DNA from: Prevotella sp.
Lineage (GTDB): Bacteria; Bacteroidota; Bacteroidia; Bacteroidales; Muribaculaceae
Direction: 5' to 3'
NCBI GenBank assembly: GCA_023666665.1
Contig: JAMPBN010000001.1
Coordinates: 428,605 to 492,604 of the forward strand
DNA length: 64,000 bases
Both the position numbers and the translations under genes were made by a program. Below, in pieces: positions 7,738-16,500 of the stretch (position 1 is its first letter; each line of letters begins with the position of its first letter). The notes beneath the pieces were generated by a model. That model had not been told where the DNA came from. It saw only the letters and a list, made by a program, of their open reading frames with translations, and did no database searches.

Positions 7738-9066
7738 TCAAAAGACAAACGGGGCGGAGTCGTCGGCGGCAGTGTCGGCGGCCTTGGGCTGGGATTTGAC
7801 GGTGTCGGCCGAGGTCATCTCGGTGATGGCGGTTTTCTGCTCTTTGGAGCGCGAATAGGCCGGATAGGTTTCCAGGGCTTCAATAACTGCGTCATTATCA
7901 AGCTGATCGGGGCGGAGCACCACGTAGAGGTTGCGCGCTTTGGCGGCAGTGATTGTGGCGGCTTTTTCTTCGCCGTATTGGTCTTTGATTGCCTGGATGG
8001 CATCGTTTTGCGGGGTCACCGTGTCGGCCACTGCGGGGTCTTTTTTGGCGGCTTTCTTCTCCGGAATCAGCGGTTCGGAGTCAAAGCCGCTTGCCAGGAT
8101 GGTGAGCTTGATGCGGTCGCCCAGGGAGTCATCGTAGGCCACGCCATATTTAACCTCCACATCTTCAATGCCGGTGACGAAGTTGGTAAACGCCGTCATC
8201 TCGCCGATGCCGAACTTATGGTCGGCCGTGCGCGATATGTAGAGGTTGAAAAGCAGGCGCTTGGCCGAGGCTATGTTGCTGTTTTTGAGCAGCGGGGAGG
8301 TCAGCGCGTCGTCAATGGCGTTTTGCACGCGGTTGGGACCCTCGCCGTAGCCGCAGCTGATGATTGCCGAGCCGCCGTTGCGCAGCGTGGTGTCAACGTC
8401 GTGAAAGTCAAGGTTTATTCTCACGTCGGAGGTGGTAATCATCTCCGAGATGGAGCGGGCTGCGGTTGCCAGGGTGTCATCGGCCTTGTCGAACGCCGAG
8501 TTAAAGTCCAGGTCGGGAAATACCTCAATGAGGCGTTCGTTGTTTATAAGCAGCAGGGCATCAACATATTTGCGCATTTCGTTGGCACCCTCAAGGGCCT
8601 TGTAGATTTTCTTGGCACCCTCGAAGAAGAACGGAATCGTGACGATGCCCACCGTGAGGATACCCTTTTCGCGGGCCACGCGGGCCACTATGGGAGCTGC
8701 TCCGGTGCCGGTGCCACCGCCCATGCCGGCGGTAATGAACACCATGCGGGTTTTGTCGGTAAAGAGTTCGCGGATGGCCTCGATGCTCTCTTCGGCAGCC
8801 TCGCGGGCAACTTCGGGTTTGTCGCCCGCGCCGAGGCCGGTGTGGCCCAGCAGCAGGCGGTCGGGTACCGGCGAGATTTTCATGGCCTGAGAGTCGGTGT
8901 TGGCAATCACGAACTTCACGTCCTTGATTTTCTGGTTATACATGTAGCCCACGGCATTGCCGCCGCCGCCTCCTACGCCCACCACCATGATGATGCAGTC
9001 GTTATTCGGATCCAGGGGTTCGGGAGCCTGGAAGGGAGTATTGTTGCAAATATCGTCTACTGTCAT
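7738..9066 (-). CDS. ftsZ: cell division GTPase FtsZ
   Basis: The 442-residue tubulin homologue polymerises at midcell into the Z ring. It carries the nucleotide-binding loop VGVGGGGGNAVG, the signature GMGGGTGTGAAPIVA, and the NLDFHDV T7 region that completes the GTPase site of the next subunit. After the core (to about residue 325) comes a charged linker with a long TITAAKARNLYVVLRP segment, and the protein ends in SAPFVF. It is the last gene of the dcw cluster and starts 18 bp after ftsA stops. Confidence 0.97.
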   Translation of the reverse strand: MTVDDICNNTPFQAPEPLDPNNDCIIMVVGVGGGGGNAVGYMYNQKIKDVKFVIANTDSQAMKISPVPDRLLLGHTGLGAGDKPEVAREAAEESIEAIRELFTDKTRMVFITAGMGGGTGTGAAPIVARVAREKGILTVGIVTIPFFFEGAKKIYKALEGANEMRKYVDALLLINNERLIEVFPDLDFNSAFDKADDTLATAARSISEMITTSDVRINLDFHDVDTTLRNGGSAIISCGYGEGPNRVQNAIDDALTSPLLKNSNIASAKRLLFNLYISRTADHKFGIGEMTAFTNFVTGIEDVEVKYGVAYDDSLGDRIKLTILASGFDSEPLIPEKKAAKKDPAVADTVTPQNDAIQAIKDQYGEEKAATITAAKARNLYVVLRPDQLDNDAVIEALETYPAYSRSKEQKTAITEMTSADTVKSQPKAADTAADDSAPFVF

Positions 9067-9084
9067 AATCTTGCGAATTTAATG

Positions 9085-10422
9085 TTAGTCATCAAAGGTT
9101 CCGAGGTCTTCGGGTTCTTTACCAAGGTTTTTGAAAGCCCGCGAAATGGCTCCGATCCACGTGCCGCTCTTTTTGGGAGCTTTGGTGATTTCGGTGTCGT
9201 CGTCTTCAAAGTCGTCATCGTCGTCTTCAAAATCGTCGCCGGGACTTTCCGGCTCGGGGTTGGCATCGGGCGCGGGCGCGGGTTCTACGGTGCAGGGCTT
9301 CAGGTCGTCGTTGAGCGAGAGCTCGTAGAGCAGCGAAATCACGTCGAGGTCTTCGGTGTTGGCAATCTTTGAACCGGCCATCTTCACCGACGGAGGCAGA
9401 GCACCCCGGCGCACGTTGCGCGAGGTGAATTGCGCCAGGCTTTCGGCAAAGCCCTTGAGCATTGAGCCGCCGCCCACTATCACGATGCCCGAGGCGATGT
9501 CGGCCGGGGTAAGCCCGGCATATTCAATCTGCTTGGCAATGTTGGCCACTATTTCGGTGGTGCGGGCGGCAATCACGTTGTTATATTCCGACTTATCGAT
9601 TTCCTCGGGGGTGCCGCCATGATTTTCGGTGGGGAGGGCGTCGCCGATGGTGCGCTTTATCTCGTCGGCGCGTTCCTCGAGCAGCGACAGAGTGGTGAGG
9701 TCGCGGGTAATGTGGCGCGATCCCAGCGGAATCGTGGCGAGATATACCAGAACGCCGCCGCGATAAATTGCCACTGTGGTGGTTTCGGCTCCGCAGTCAA
9801 CCAGCATCACTCCCAGGCGCTTCTCCTCGTTGGTAAGCACCAGGTCGGCCAAGGCCAGCGGGCGCACCACGTAGCCGTTGATTATATAGTCGAGCTTCTC
9901 ATTGACCGACATTTGCAGATTGCGCAGAATCTGCGAGCGGCAGCTCACAATGTTGACCTTTGCTGATAGCTCGTGGGCCAGCAGACCCACGGGGTCGCTT
10001 CCCTGGTTCTTGCCGTCAACGAGGTATTCAACCGGCAGAACGGCGAGCTTTTCGGTGTCGGGAGCCGGAGCCTGGGCGCGACGCAGCAACTGGTCAACCA
10101 TCTCGGTGGTCACCTCAGTGTCATCGGCAAGCGAGAGCTGCAGATTTGCGGTGGTAGACTTCAGCGACCGGCCTCCCACGCCGAGATACACGGCAGAGAT
10201 TCGCGAGGGGCTGATGCGGTTGTTGAGCTTGGTAATCACGCGGTTGAGCTCATTGGCAACCTCTTTAACGTTTTGCACGCAACCGTAGCGCACAAAGTTG
10301 GGATGTTGATGTTCTTCCTCAATGCCCTTGACAATGAGGGTGCCGGAGGGGTCGACATAACCTGCGGCTCCTTTGATTTTTGAACTGCCGATTTCTACGG
10401 CAACGATATATGGAGACTTCAT
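9085..10422 (-). CDS. ftsA: cell division actin-like protein FtsA
   Basis: The 445-residue actin/Hsp70-fold ATPase tethers FtsZ to the membrane. It starts SPYIVAVEIGSSKIKGAAG (phosphate-1 loop), has MLVDCGAETTTVAIYRGG (phosphate-2) and SGIVIVGGGSMLKG (adenosine motif). Near residue 390-410 there is a very acidic stretch (DDFEDDDDDFEDDD). The C-terminus holds an amphipathic helix (GTWIGAISRAFKNLGK) that fits the membrane-targeting sequence. Between this start and ftsQ lies a 56-bp gap occupied by a heptamer array and AT-rich sequence. Confidence 0.95.
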   Translation of the reverse strand: MKSPYIVAVEIGSSKIKGAAGYVDPSGTLIVKGIEEEHQHPNFVRYGCVQNVKEVANELNRVITKLNNRISPSRISAVYLGVGGRSLKSTTANLQLSLADDTEVTTEMVDQLLRRAQAPAPDTEKLAVLPVEYLVDGKNQGSDPVGLLAHELSAKVNIVSCRSQILRNLQMSVNEKLDYIINGYVVRPLALADLVLTNEEKRLGVMLVDCGAETTTVAIYRGGVLVYLATIPLGSRHITRDLTTLSLLEERADEIKRTIGDALPTENHGGTPEEIDKSEYNNVIAARTTEIVANIAKQIEYAGLTPADIASGIVIVGGGSMLKGFAESLAQFTSRNVRRGALPPSVKMAGSKIANTEDLDVISLLYELSLNDDLKPCTVEPAPAPDANPEPESPGDDFEDDDDDFEDDDTEITKAPKKSGTWIGAISRAFKNLGKEPEDLGTFDD

Positions 10423-10425
10423 ATA

Positions 10426-10457
10426 GTTAGGAGTTGGGCTTTAGGCTTTGGGCTTTA
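10426..10457. repeat. degenerate heptamer array between ftsQ and ftsA
   Basis: Units of the GTTRGGY/TTTRGGC type in tandem, about four copies, immediately upstream of the ftsA start codon. It belongs to the same family as the array at 12659-12734. Confidence 0.7.
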
Positions 10458-10478
10458 TTTATTATTAATTTATCATTC

Positions 10479-11321
10479 TTAATTTTTAATTTTCCCTTTG
10501 GCAATCGGAGCAATCCCGGGGTCGGCTTGTTCGTGTTCAAGTTCCTGTATGATTGGAACGGTGAGATCCGGAAGTTTATTATTTCGGCGCGTGGCTACTA
10601 CCTGCTTGTTCCACTTCACGGAAATGGTGTCGTAAAACGTGTAGCCCTTGACCGGGAGTACCTCGCCGTAGAAGCGGCGCAGGCGGTGGAACTTGTCGCT
10701 GAGATTCGTGGCATCGCCGATGTTGATGACGTGGCCGCGCATTGCCGGCACCAGGATGATGTTGGCTGTGTCTGCGGCGGCTATCATAGTGATAAAATCG
10801 TTGGCATCGGTGTCGGCCTTGAGGTAGTCGAGCAGCGGCAGCAAAGCCGTGGGCGAATAGTTGCCACTGATTTGCGGCACGTCGAGGCGGTAGCGCGACG
10901 AGGCCAGAATCTTCTTGCCGTCGCGGTTCACGTAATAGCTCCGGCCTGACTTGGGCCACACGCGGGCCACCGGCAGCATCGGCACCACGCGGATGCGGAT
11001 GCGGTGGTCTGACAGGCGCACCACTTCGGCCGACTCTATCTTGTCGAGTCCGGCAAGGTAGCGCTGAATCGAGTCGAGATTCACGTCGCTGAGCTTCTTG
11101 GCGGTGAGGTCTCCCAGCAGAGGCTGAATTTCATACGTCAGCTCGTCAGCGGTCACAAACCCGCTGTTCAGGCGGTCGTCAACCTGCACTTTGTTGCACT
11201 CAAGTCCCGCACACAGTTCCTCGTCGGCTCTCAAGTTGGCCCATACGCACACCACTCCGAGGTATATCACCAGGAGCAGACAGCCGAAGCCAACAAGGAG
11301 TCTCTTAACGGTTACTTGCAT
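10479..11321 (-). CDS. ftsQ: cell division protein FtsQ
   Basis: The 280-residue bitopic membrane protein belongs to the divisome linker complex. A short cytoplasmic N-terminus (MQVTVKRLL) is followed by one membrane helix (about residues 8-28) and a periplasmic part with a POTRA-like region (LNSGFVTADELTYEIQ, then IESAEVVRLSDHRIRIRVVP). The FtsQ/DivIB domain follows. Position between murC and ftsA is the usual one. Its ATG overlaps the end of murC by 10 bp, so translation is coupled. Confidence 0.88.
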   Translation of the reverse strand: MQVTVKRLLVGFGCLLLVIYLGVVCVWANLRADEELCAGLECNKVQVDDRLNSGFVTADELTYEIQPLLGDLTAKKLSDVNLDSIQRYLAGLDKIESAEVVRLSDHRIRIRVVPMLPVARVWPKSGRSYYVNRDGKKILASSRYRLDVPQISGNYSPTALLPLLDYLKADTDANDFITMIAAADTANIILVPAMRGHVINIGDATNLSDKFHRLRRFYGEVLPVKGYTFYDTISVKWNKQVVATRRNNKLPDLTVPIIQELEHEQADPGIAPIAKGKIKN

Positions 11322-12715
11322 GCGTCAACGATTTCGGGCAACAACAGGTTAATATCGCCGGCCCCCACGGTGAGGAGCACGTCGAAGTTCGATTGCTTGA
11401 CGGCATCAACCAGCTCCGTTTTTTCAACAATGCGTTTTTCAGGAGCGGTGATGTCGCGGAAAATCAGCTCAGAGTTCACGCCCTCAATGGGCAGTTCGCG
11501 GGCCGGGTATATGGGGAGGAGTAGCACCTCGTCGGCCTGACTCAGCGCCCGGGCAAACTGAGAGGCAAAGTCGCGGGTGCGGCTGTAGAGATGTGGCTGA
11601 AAGGCCACCACCAGGCGCTTGCCGGGGAAGAGGCGGCGCACCGAGCGCAGCGATGCCCGCAGCTCGTCGGGGTGGTGGGCATAGTCGTCGATAATCACCC
11701 GGTCGGGGGTGCGGAGCCAAAACTCAAAGCGGCGTTTGGCTCCCATAAAGGTCTTCATTGCGCGGCGATAGTCGTCGGCGATCACTGCCGGGTCGTGGAG
11801 CAGCCACACGCCGCCACAGGCCGCAATGGCGTTGTCAATATTCACCTCCACGGGTACTCCCAGTTCAATATCGGCAATGGTTTCGGTCGGGGTCACCAGG
11901 TCAAAGCGTATGGTGCCGTCGCCAATGCGGATGTTGGCGGCGTGGAAGTCGCCCTCCGAGGCCGAATAAGTATAAGTTTTAACTTCTGAGCCCACACGCG
12001 GACGCAGCTTCAGGCCGGTGTGAACCAGCAGTGCGCCGCCCGGCTGAATCAGCTCCGTAAAGTGGGCAAAGCTCTCCAGATAGGCCTCCTCGGTGCCGTA
12101 GATGTCGAGGTGGTCGGGGTCGGTGGAGGTTATGACGGCAACGTAGGGTGAGAGCTGATGAAACGAGCGGTCATATTCATCGGCCTCTATCACTGCATAG
12201 GGGCTGCGGGAGTCGAGCAGGAAATTTGTGCCGTAGTTGCGAAGCACTCCGCCCAGAAACGCGTTCGCCCCCCGGCCGCTCTCTTTCAGGATGTGGGCGG
12301 CCATGGAGCTGGTAGTGGTTTTGCCGTGAGTCCCGGCAAAGCAGAGGGCTTTTTCAGAGCGGGTTACGCGGCCAAGCACGGCGGCGCGTTTCACCACCTC
12401 AAAGCCGTTGGCCCGGAACCATTGCAGTCCGCGATGTTCGGCGGGTACCGCCGGGGTGTAGACAACCAGGGTGGTCTGCGGGTCGCGAAAAGCCTCGGGA
12501 ATCAACGCGGGGTCGTCGTCGTAAACAATTTCCACGCCCTCGCTCGAGAGTGCGGCGGTGAGTTCCGAGGGGGTGCGGTCATAGCCGGCCACTTTGCAAC
12601 CCTTGGAGAGGAAGTAGCGCTCAAGTGCGGCCATTCCGATGCCACCCGCACCAATAAAGTAGGCGTTGGGCGTTAGGCGTTGGGCGTTGGGTGTTGGGTG
12701 TTGGGCGTTAGGCAT
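11312..12715 (-). CDS. murC: UDP-N-acetylmuramate--L-alanine ligase, N-terminus encoded by a repeat
   Basis: The 467-residue ATP-dependent ligase adds L-Ala to UDP-MurNAc. The Rossmann motif AYFIGAGGIGMAALERYF, P-loop FAGTHGKTTTSS and DEYDRSF are clear. The odd part is the first ~18 residues, MPNAQHPTPNAQRLTPNA, which are read from the tandem heptamer array at 12659-12734. Homologues normally start a few residues before the YFIG motif. The ATG at 12713-12715 overlaps the murG stop as TAATG. No other start exists between the array and the Rossmann motif, so the repeat appears to be translated. Confidence 0.95.
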   Translation of the reverse strand: MPNAQHPTPNAQRLTPNAYFIGAGGIGMAALERYFLSKGCKVAGYDRTPSELTAALSSEGVEIVYDDDPALIPEAFRDPQTTLVVYTPAVPAEHRGLQWFRANGFEVVKRAAVLGRVTRSEKALCFAGTHGKTTTSSMAAHILKESGRGANAFLGGVLRNYGTNFLLDSRSPYAVIEADEYDRSFHQLSPYVAVITSTDPDHLDIYGTEEAYLESFAHFTELIQPGGALLVHTGLKLRPRVGSEVKTYTYSASEGDFHAANIRIGDGTIRFDLVTPTETIADIELGVPVEVNIDNAIAACGGVWLLHDPAVIADDYRRAMKTFMGAKRRFEFWLRTPDRVIIDDYAHHPDELRASLRSVRRLFPGKRLVVAFQPHLYSRTRDFASQFARALSQADEVLLLPIYPARELPIEGVNSELIFRDITAPEKRIVEKTELVDAVKQSNFDVLLTVGAGDINLLLPEIVDACK

Positions 12716-12734
12716 TAGGCGTTGGGTATTAGGG
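12659..12734. repeat. degenerate heptamer array spanning the murG-murC junction
   Basis: About ten consecutive 7-bp units of type GTTGGGC, GTTAGGC, GTTGGGT and ATTAGGC. The array contains the last codons and TAA stop of murG and the ATG and first ~18 codons of murC. Confidence 0.9.
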
Positions 12735-13806
12735 AGAGAATTTTGTCAACAATTTTTTCGTCGGCGTCTGATAGCGCCATTTTTGCGGCGTTGGCGGCCA
12801 GGCGTTCGCGCAGGGCTTCGTCGTCGAGCAATTTCACGACCTCAGAGCCGAGCTTTTCGCGGGCATCGGCATCGAGAATCATTATCGCGGCGCTCTTCTT
12901 GACGAGCGCTTCGGCGTTTTTGCGCTGATGGTCTTCGGCAACGTTGGGACTTGGCACCAAAATCGCCGCCTTGCCCAAAAGCTGCAGCTCGGAAATGGTG
13001 CCTGCTCCGGCGCGGGCCACCACAATGTCGGCCGCCTTATATGCCACGGCCATATCCGTGATAAACGCCGAGGCTTTCACACCCTCGTATTTCTCGGCCT
13101 CGGGAGTGAACTCCGAGGCGTAGAGCTTGCCGGTTTGCCACATGACCTGGGCGCCGTCGGCAGTGATTTCGGGCAGGGCCTTGACCATTGCTTCATTTAT
13201 TGTACGCGCTCCCAGAGAGCCGCCTACTACCAGCACCAGCGGCTTGCGCGGATCATAGCCGAGTTCCACCTTGGCCTTTACCTGACTCAGAGGGCAGGCG
13301 GCGAGGTCGGCGCGAACGGGATTGCCGGTGAGAATGATGTTTTCGGCGGGGAAGAACCGCTCCATCCCCTCGTAGGCGCAACATATTGCCTTGGCTTTCT
13401 TGGCCAGGAGCTTGTTGGTGACCCCGGCATAGGAATTCTGTTCCTGAATTAGCGTTGGAATGCCTAATTTCTGCGCGGCCTTGAGGGTCGGTCCCGAGGC
13501 ATAGCCCCCGACGCCGATAACGCAGTCGGGGCGGAAGTTTTTCACCGTTTTGCGAGCAAGGCGCAGGGATTTCAGCGCCTTGAACAGCACGGGAATATTG
13601 CGCCAAAGCTTCTTGCGGTCGAATCCGGCAACCGGAAGACCCACAATCTTGTAGCCCGCAGCGGGCACGCGCTCCATTTCCATACGCCCCTCAGCTCCGA
13701 CATAAAGAATTTCGCAGTCGGGAATGCGGCGCTTCAGAGCGTTGGCAATTGACAGGGCGGGAAATATGTGGCCTCCGGTCCCGCCGCCGGAAATTATGAA
13801 TTTCAT
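12715..13806 (-). CDS. murG: UDP-GlcNAc--lipid I N-acetylglucosaminyltransferase
   Basis: The 363-residue GT28 glycosyltransferase makes lipid II at the inner membrane face. It shows the N-terminal ISGGGTGGHIFPALSIA loop, the ASGPTLKAA and QEQNSYAGVTNK segments, VVGGSLGARTINEA, and the UDP-GlcNAc site ARAGAGTISELQLLGKAAILVP. The final residues (SLIPNA) and the TAA stop are contributed by the heptamer array at the murC junction. Its ATG overlaps the ftsW stop by 4 bp. Confidence 0.97.
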   Translation of the reverse strand: MKFIISGGGTGGHIFPALSIANALKRRIPDCEILYVGAEGRMEMERVPAAGYKIVGLPVAGFDRKKLWRNIPVLFKALKSLRLARKTVKNFRPDCVIGVGGYASGPTLKAAQKLGIPTLIQEQNSYAGVTNKLLAKKAKAICCAYEGMERFFPAENIILTGNPVRADLAACPLSQVKAKVELGYDPRKPLVLVVGGSLGARTINEAMVKALPEITADGAQVMWQTGKLYASEFTPEAEKYEGVKASAFITDMAVAYKAADIVVARAGAGTISELQLLGKAAILVPSPNVAEDHQRKNAEALVKKSAAIMILDADAREKLGSEVVKLLDDEALRERLAANAAKMALSDADEKIVDKILSLIPNA

Positions 13807-15164
13807 ACTTGACTTGGGTTAGCAGCTTGAAGTTCGGTGGGAAGAGCATTTTTGTCGGATTCGCGCTCGGCCGAGGTTGAGCCGCTGCGGGCAGCAAAGC
13901 GGCTAACCGAGAGCATTATGCCGAAGGCTATCGACGTTACCAGTATCGACGTGCCTCCCTTGGAAATCAGCGGCAGGGGCTGACCCGACACCGGGCCGGC
14001 TCCCGACACTATCGCCATATGGCAGAGCGCCTGGAGGGTGATGAGCAGCGCACACCCGGTGACGAGAAACGCCGGATACATCTGCTTGCACTTATACGCT
14101 ATGAAATACGCTCGCGCAAGCAGCCATATGTAGAGCAGCATCACCACCATGCCGCCGACAAAGCCAAGTTCCTCGACTATGATGGCATAGATAAAGTCGC
14201 TAAACGCCAGGGGTAGACGGGCGGTTTCGCGCGAGTTGCCGGGAAATACGCCGATTACGCCTCCATTGGCCTGCGCCATATATGAGCGGGTTTCCTGAAT
14301 GTTGGCGGGGGTGAGGTCGCGCTTGTAGCGCGGGGTGGTGTCGAGAAAGGCGGTGAATCTGCCTCCCCAGGTGCCGTCGGTCATTCGGTTGCCACCCTCG
14401 TTGATGTCTGGAAGATAGTAAACCACGCCGTTCATATCTACCACCTCTTTCTGCTCCTTGACTTTGGCGCTCTCGAGTTTAGTCATCACTACTTTGGCAC
14501 CGACTGCCACGGCTCCGAATCCGGCAAATATCGCCATAATAATCCAAAACTTGCGAATCTCGAGCGAGCCGACAATCAGCATCGACACACATATTGCCAT
14601 AAGAATCAGCGTGTTGGTCAAACCTTGGGTAATCAATAAGCCGCTGAACACTATGACAATGCCGGCGGCCCAGCCAAGGCCACGGTTGCGTATGTGTTCA
14701 TCTTTTTTGAGCTGTGTGGTGCCGAGAATATATGATAGCACCAACACCGCCGACAACTTTATGAACTCCGAGGGTTGCAGAGTCATAAACGGCAGCGTGA
14801 TAGCGCGTTTTGCACCGTTGATTGACTCGCCGAAAAACATCACGTAGGCCATTGCCAGCACGCTCAGCCCGGCAACTATGATGCCCGGCTTCACGAAGTA
14901 GGAATAATGGATGCGTTGCAGACCGAGAATTATCAGGAAACCGGCAAGGAGCATTGACACGTGGCGAATCAGCGGGCTGTAGAGTCCACCGTGAGCAATT
15001 TCAAACGACGATGCCGAATACAGCTCGATAATCGAAATCACAATCAGGCAGCCATACACGCCCCAAATGTGCGTGTCCGGCTTGTTCAGCGCCTGCACTT
15101 CACCCATTTCGACGGTTTTTCCGCCGCCTAAGGGTTCGCCGGATTGAGGAGATCTATAAGCCAT
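13803..15164 (-). CDS. ftsW: lipid II polymerase FtsW (SEDS family)
   Basis: The 453-residue polytopic membrane protein of the SEDS family polymerises glycan strands with FtsI at the septum. About ten hydrophobic helices are visible. Family motifs include SINGAKRAI, PSEFIKLSAVLVL, NTLILMAICVSML, EELGFVGGMVVMLLY, and GQPLPLISKGGTSILVTSIAFGIML near the end. A cytoplasmic N-terminal tail of ~25 residues precedes the first helix. It overlaps murD by 11 bp and murG by 4 bp. Confidence 0.95.
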   Translation of the reverse strand: MAYRSPQSGEPLGGGKTVEMGEVQALNKPDTHIWGVYGCLIVISIIELYSASSFEIAHGGLYSPLIRHVSMLLAGFLIILGLQRIHYSYFVKPGIIVAGLSVLAMAYVMFFGESINGAKRAITLPFMTLQPSEFIKLSAVLVLSYILGTTQLKKDEHIRNRGLGWAAGIVIVFSGLLITQGLTNTLILMAICVSMLIVGSLEIRKFWIIMAIFAGFGAVAVGAKVVMTKLESAKVKEQKEVVDMNGVVYYLPDINEGGNRMTDGTWGGRFTAFLDTTPRYKRDLTPANIQETRSYMAQANGGVIGVFPGNSRETARLPLAFSDFIYAIIVEELGFVGGMVVMLLYIWLLARAYFIAYKCKQMYPAFLVTGCALLITLQALCHMAIVSGAGPVSGQPLPLISKGGTSILVTSIAFGIMLSVSRFAARSGSTSAERESDKNALPTELQAANPSQV

Positions 15165-16500
15165 TTACTTTTTCTTTGAACAAATTTCCGCGATTGACAT
15201 ATGAAGTGAAGAGGTCGAACGAGGCGCAGCAAGGGCTGAGGAGCACCGTGTCGCCCTCGGTGGCGAACTGCCGGCAAGCCGCAATGGCATCGTCGAGCGA
15301 ATGGGTGTCGGCAATTTCGGGAACCTCATCCTTGAAGAAGTCAAGAATCTTCTCGTTGTGCAACCCCATTGCCACGATTGCCTTAACCTTCTGACGTACA
15401 AGGGGCAGAATTTCCGTGTAGTCGTTGCCCTTGTCCTTGCCGCCGAGAATCAACACTGTGGTGCGCTCCTGCGGCATACTCTCCAGGGCGTACCACGTGG
15501 AGTTGACGTTGGTGGCCTTGGAGTCATTGATCCAGCGCACGCCGCCAATCGTGGCAACGTACTCCAGGCGGTGAGGTACACCCTGAAAGTCTTCCAAGGC
15601 TCGGCGTATTGACTCGTCTTTAACATTGAGCAACTGTGCGCTCAATCCTGCCGCCATAGAGTTGTAGAGGTTGTGCAGACCGTTCAGCGCCAAGTCGGCA
15701 CGTGGAATTGCCAACGGATGATTGCGGGCGTTGAGTACCATCTCATTCTCTGCATCAACATATGCCGCAGTGTTCTCCTCGCAGGTTTCGCCAAAGGGCA
15801 TCAAGGTGGCCTCGGTAGTAATCTGCTGAAGTTGGCGCGTGATTATCGGGTCATCCTGCCAGTAGATAAACACGTCTTCCGGCGTCATATTTTGCGTAAT
15901 GCGAAACTTGGCGTTGACGTAGTTTTGCATCTCGTAGTCATAGCGGTCAAGATGGTCGGGAGTGATGTTCATCAACACTGCGATGTTGGCCTTGAAGTCA
16001 TACATGTTTTCCAACTGAAACGACGACAGTTCAACAACATACACTGCGTGAGGCTCACGCGCCACCTGCCAGGCCAGCGACCGCCCGATGTTTCCCGCCG
16101 GCGAGGCATCAATGCCCCCGGAGGTGAGGATGTGGGTAATCAGCGTGGTGGTTGTGGTCTTGCCGTTGGAGCCGGTGATGCACACCATTTTGGAGTCGGT
16201 GTAGCGTCCGGCGAGTTCTATTTCGGAGATTATGGGGGTGCCCTGCGCCGCGAGCTTCTGAATCAGCGGAGCCGTGGGGGGGATGCCGGGGCTTTTCACC
16301 ACCTCGTCAGCGCTGAGAATCAGCGCCTCGGTGTGGCTGCCCTCCTCAAAGGGGATGCCCTCCGAGCGCAATATGTCAACGTATTTTGGGGCAAGGGTGC
16401 CGCTGTCACTGAGAAACACGTCGTAGCCCTTGTCCTTGCCGAGAATGGCGGCTCCGGTGCCGCTCTCTCCGCCGCCCAATATCACAAGTCTTTTCTTCAT
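15154..16500 (-). CDS. murD: UDP-N-acetylmuramoyl-L-alanine--D-glutamate ligase
   Basis: From ATG 16500 the product is 448 residues and begins MKKRLVILGGGESGTGAAIL, the expected Rossmann start. A longer open frame reaches back to 16716 but lies inside mraY in another frame and adds no homologous sequence, so the shorter start is chosen. The P-loop ITGSNGKTTTTTLI, PDHLDRY and INDSKATNVNST motifs are present. It adds D-Glu to UDP-MurNAc-L-Ala. The start overlaps the mraY stop by 4 bp. Confidence 0.96.
   Translation of the reverse strand: MKKRLVILGGGESGTGAAILGKDKGYDVFLSDSGTLAPKYVDILRSEGIPFEEGSHTEALILSADEVVKSPGIPPTAPLIQKLAAQGTPIISEIELAGRYTDSKMVCITGSNGKTTTTTLITHILTSGGIDASPAGNIGRSLAWQVAREPHAVYVVELSSFQLENMYDFKANIAVLMNITPDHLDRYDYEMQNYVNAKFRITQNMTPEDVFIYWQDDPIITRQLQQITTEATLMPFGETCEENTAAYVDAENEMVLNARNHPLAIPRADLALNGLHNLYNSMAAGLSAQLLNVKDESIRRALEDFQGVPHRLEYVATIGGVRWINDSKATNVNSTWYALESMPQERTTVLILGGKDKGNDYTEILPLVRQKVKAIVAMGLHNEKILDFFKDEVPEIADTHSLDDAIAACRQFATEGDTVLLSPCCASFDLFTSYVNRGNLFKEKVNGL

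Noticed and set aside
12659..12734. CRISPR-like array
   Set aside because: Units are 7 bp and contiguous with no spacers; none of the arrays in the window has the repeat-spacer form.
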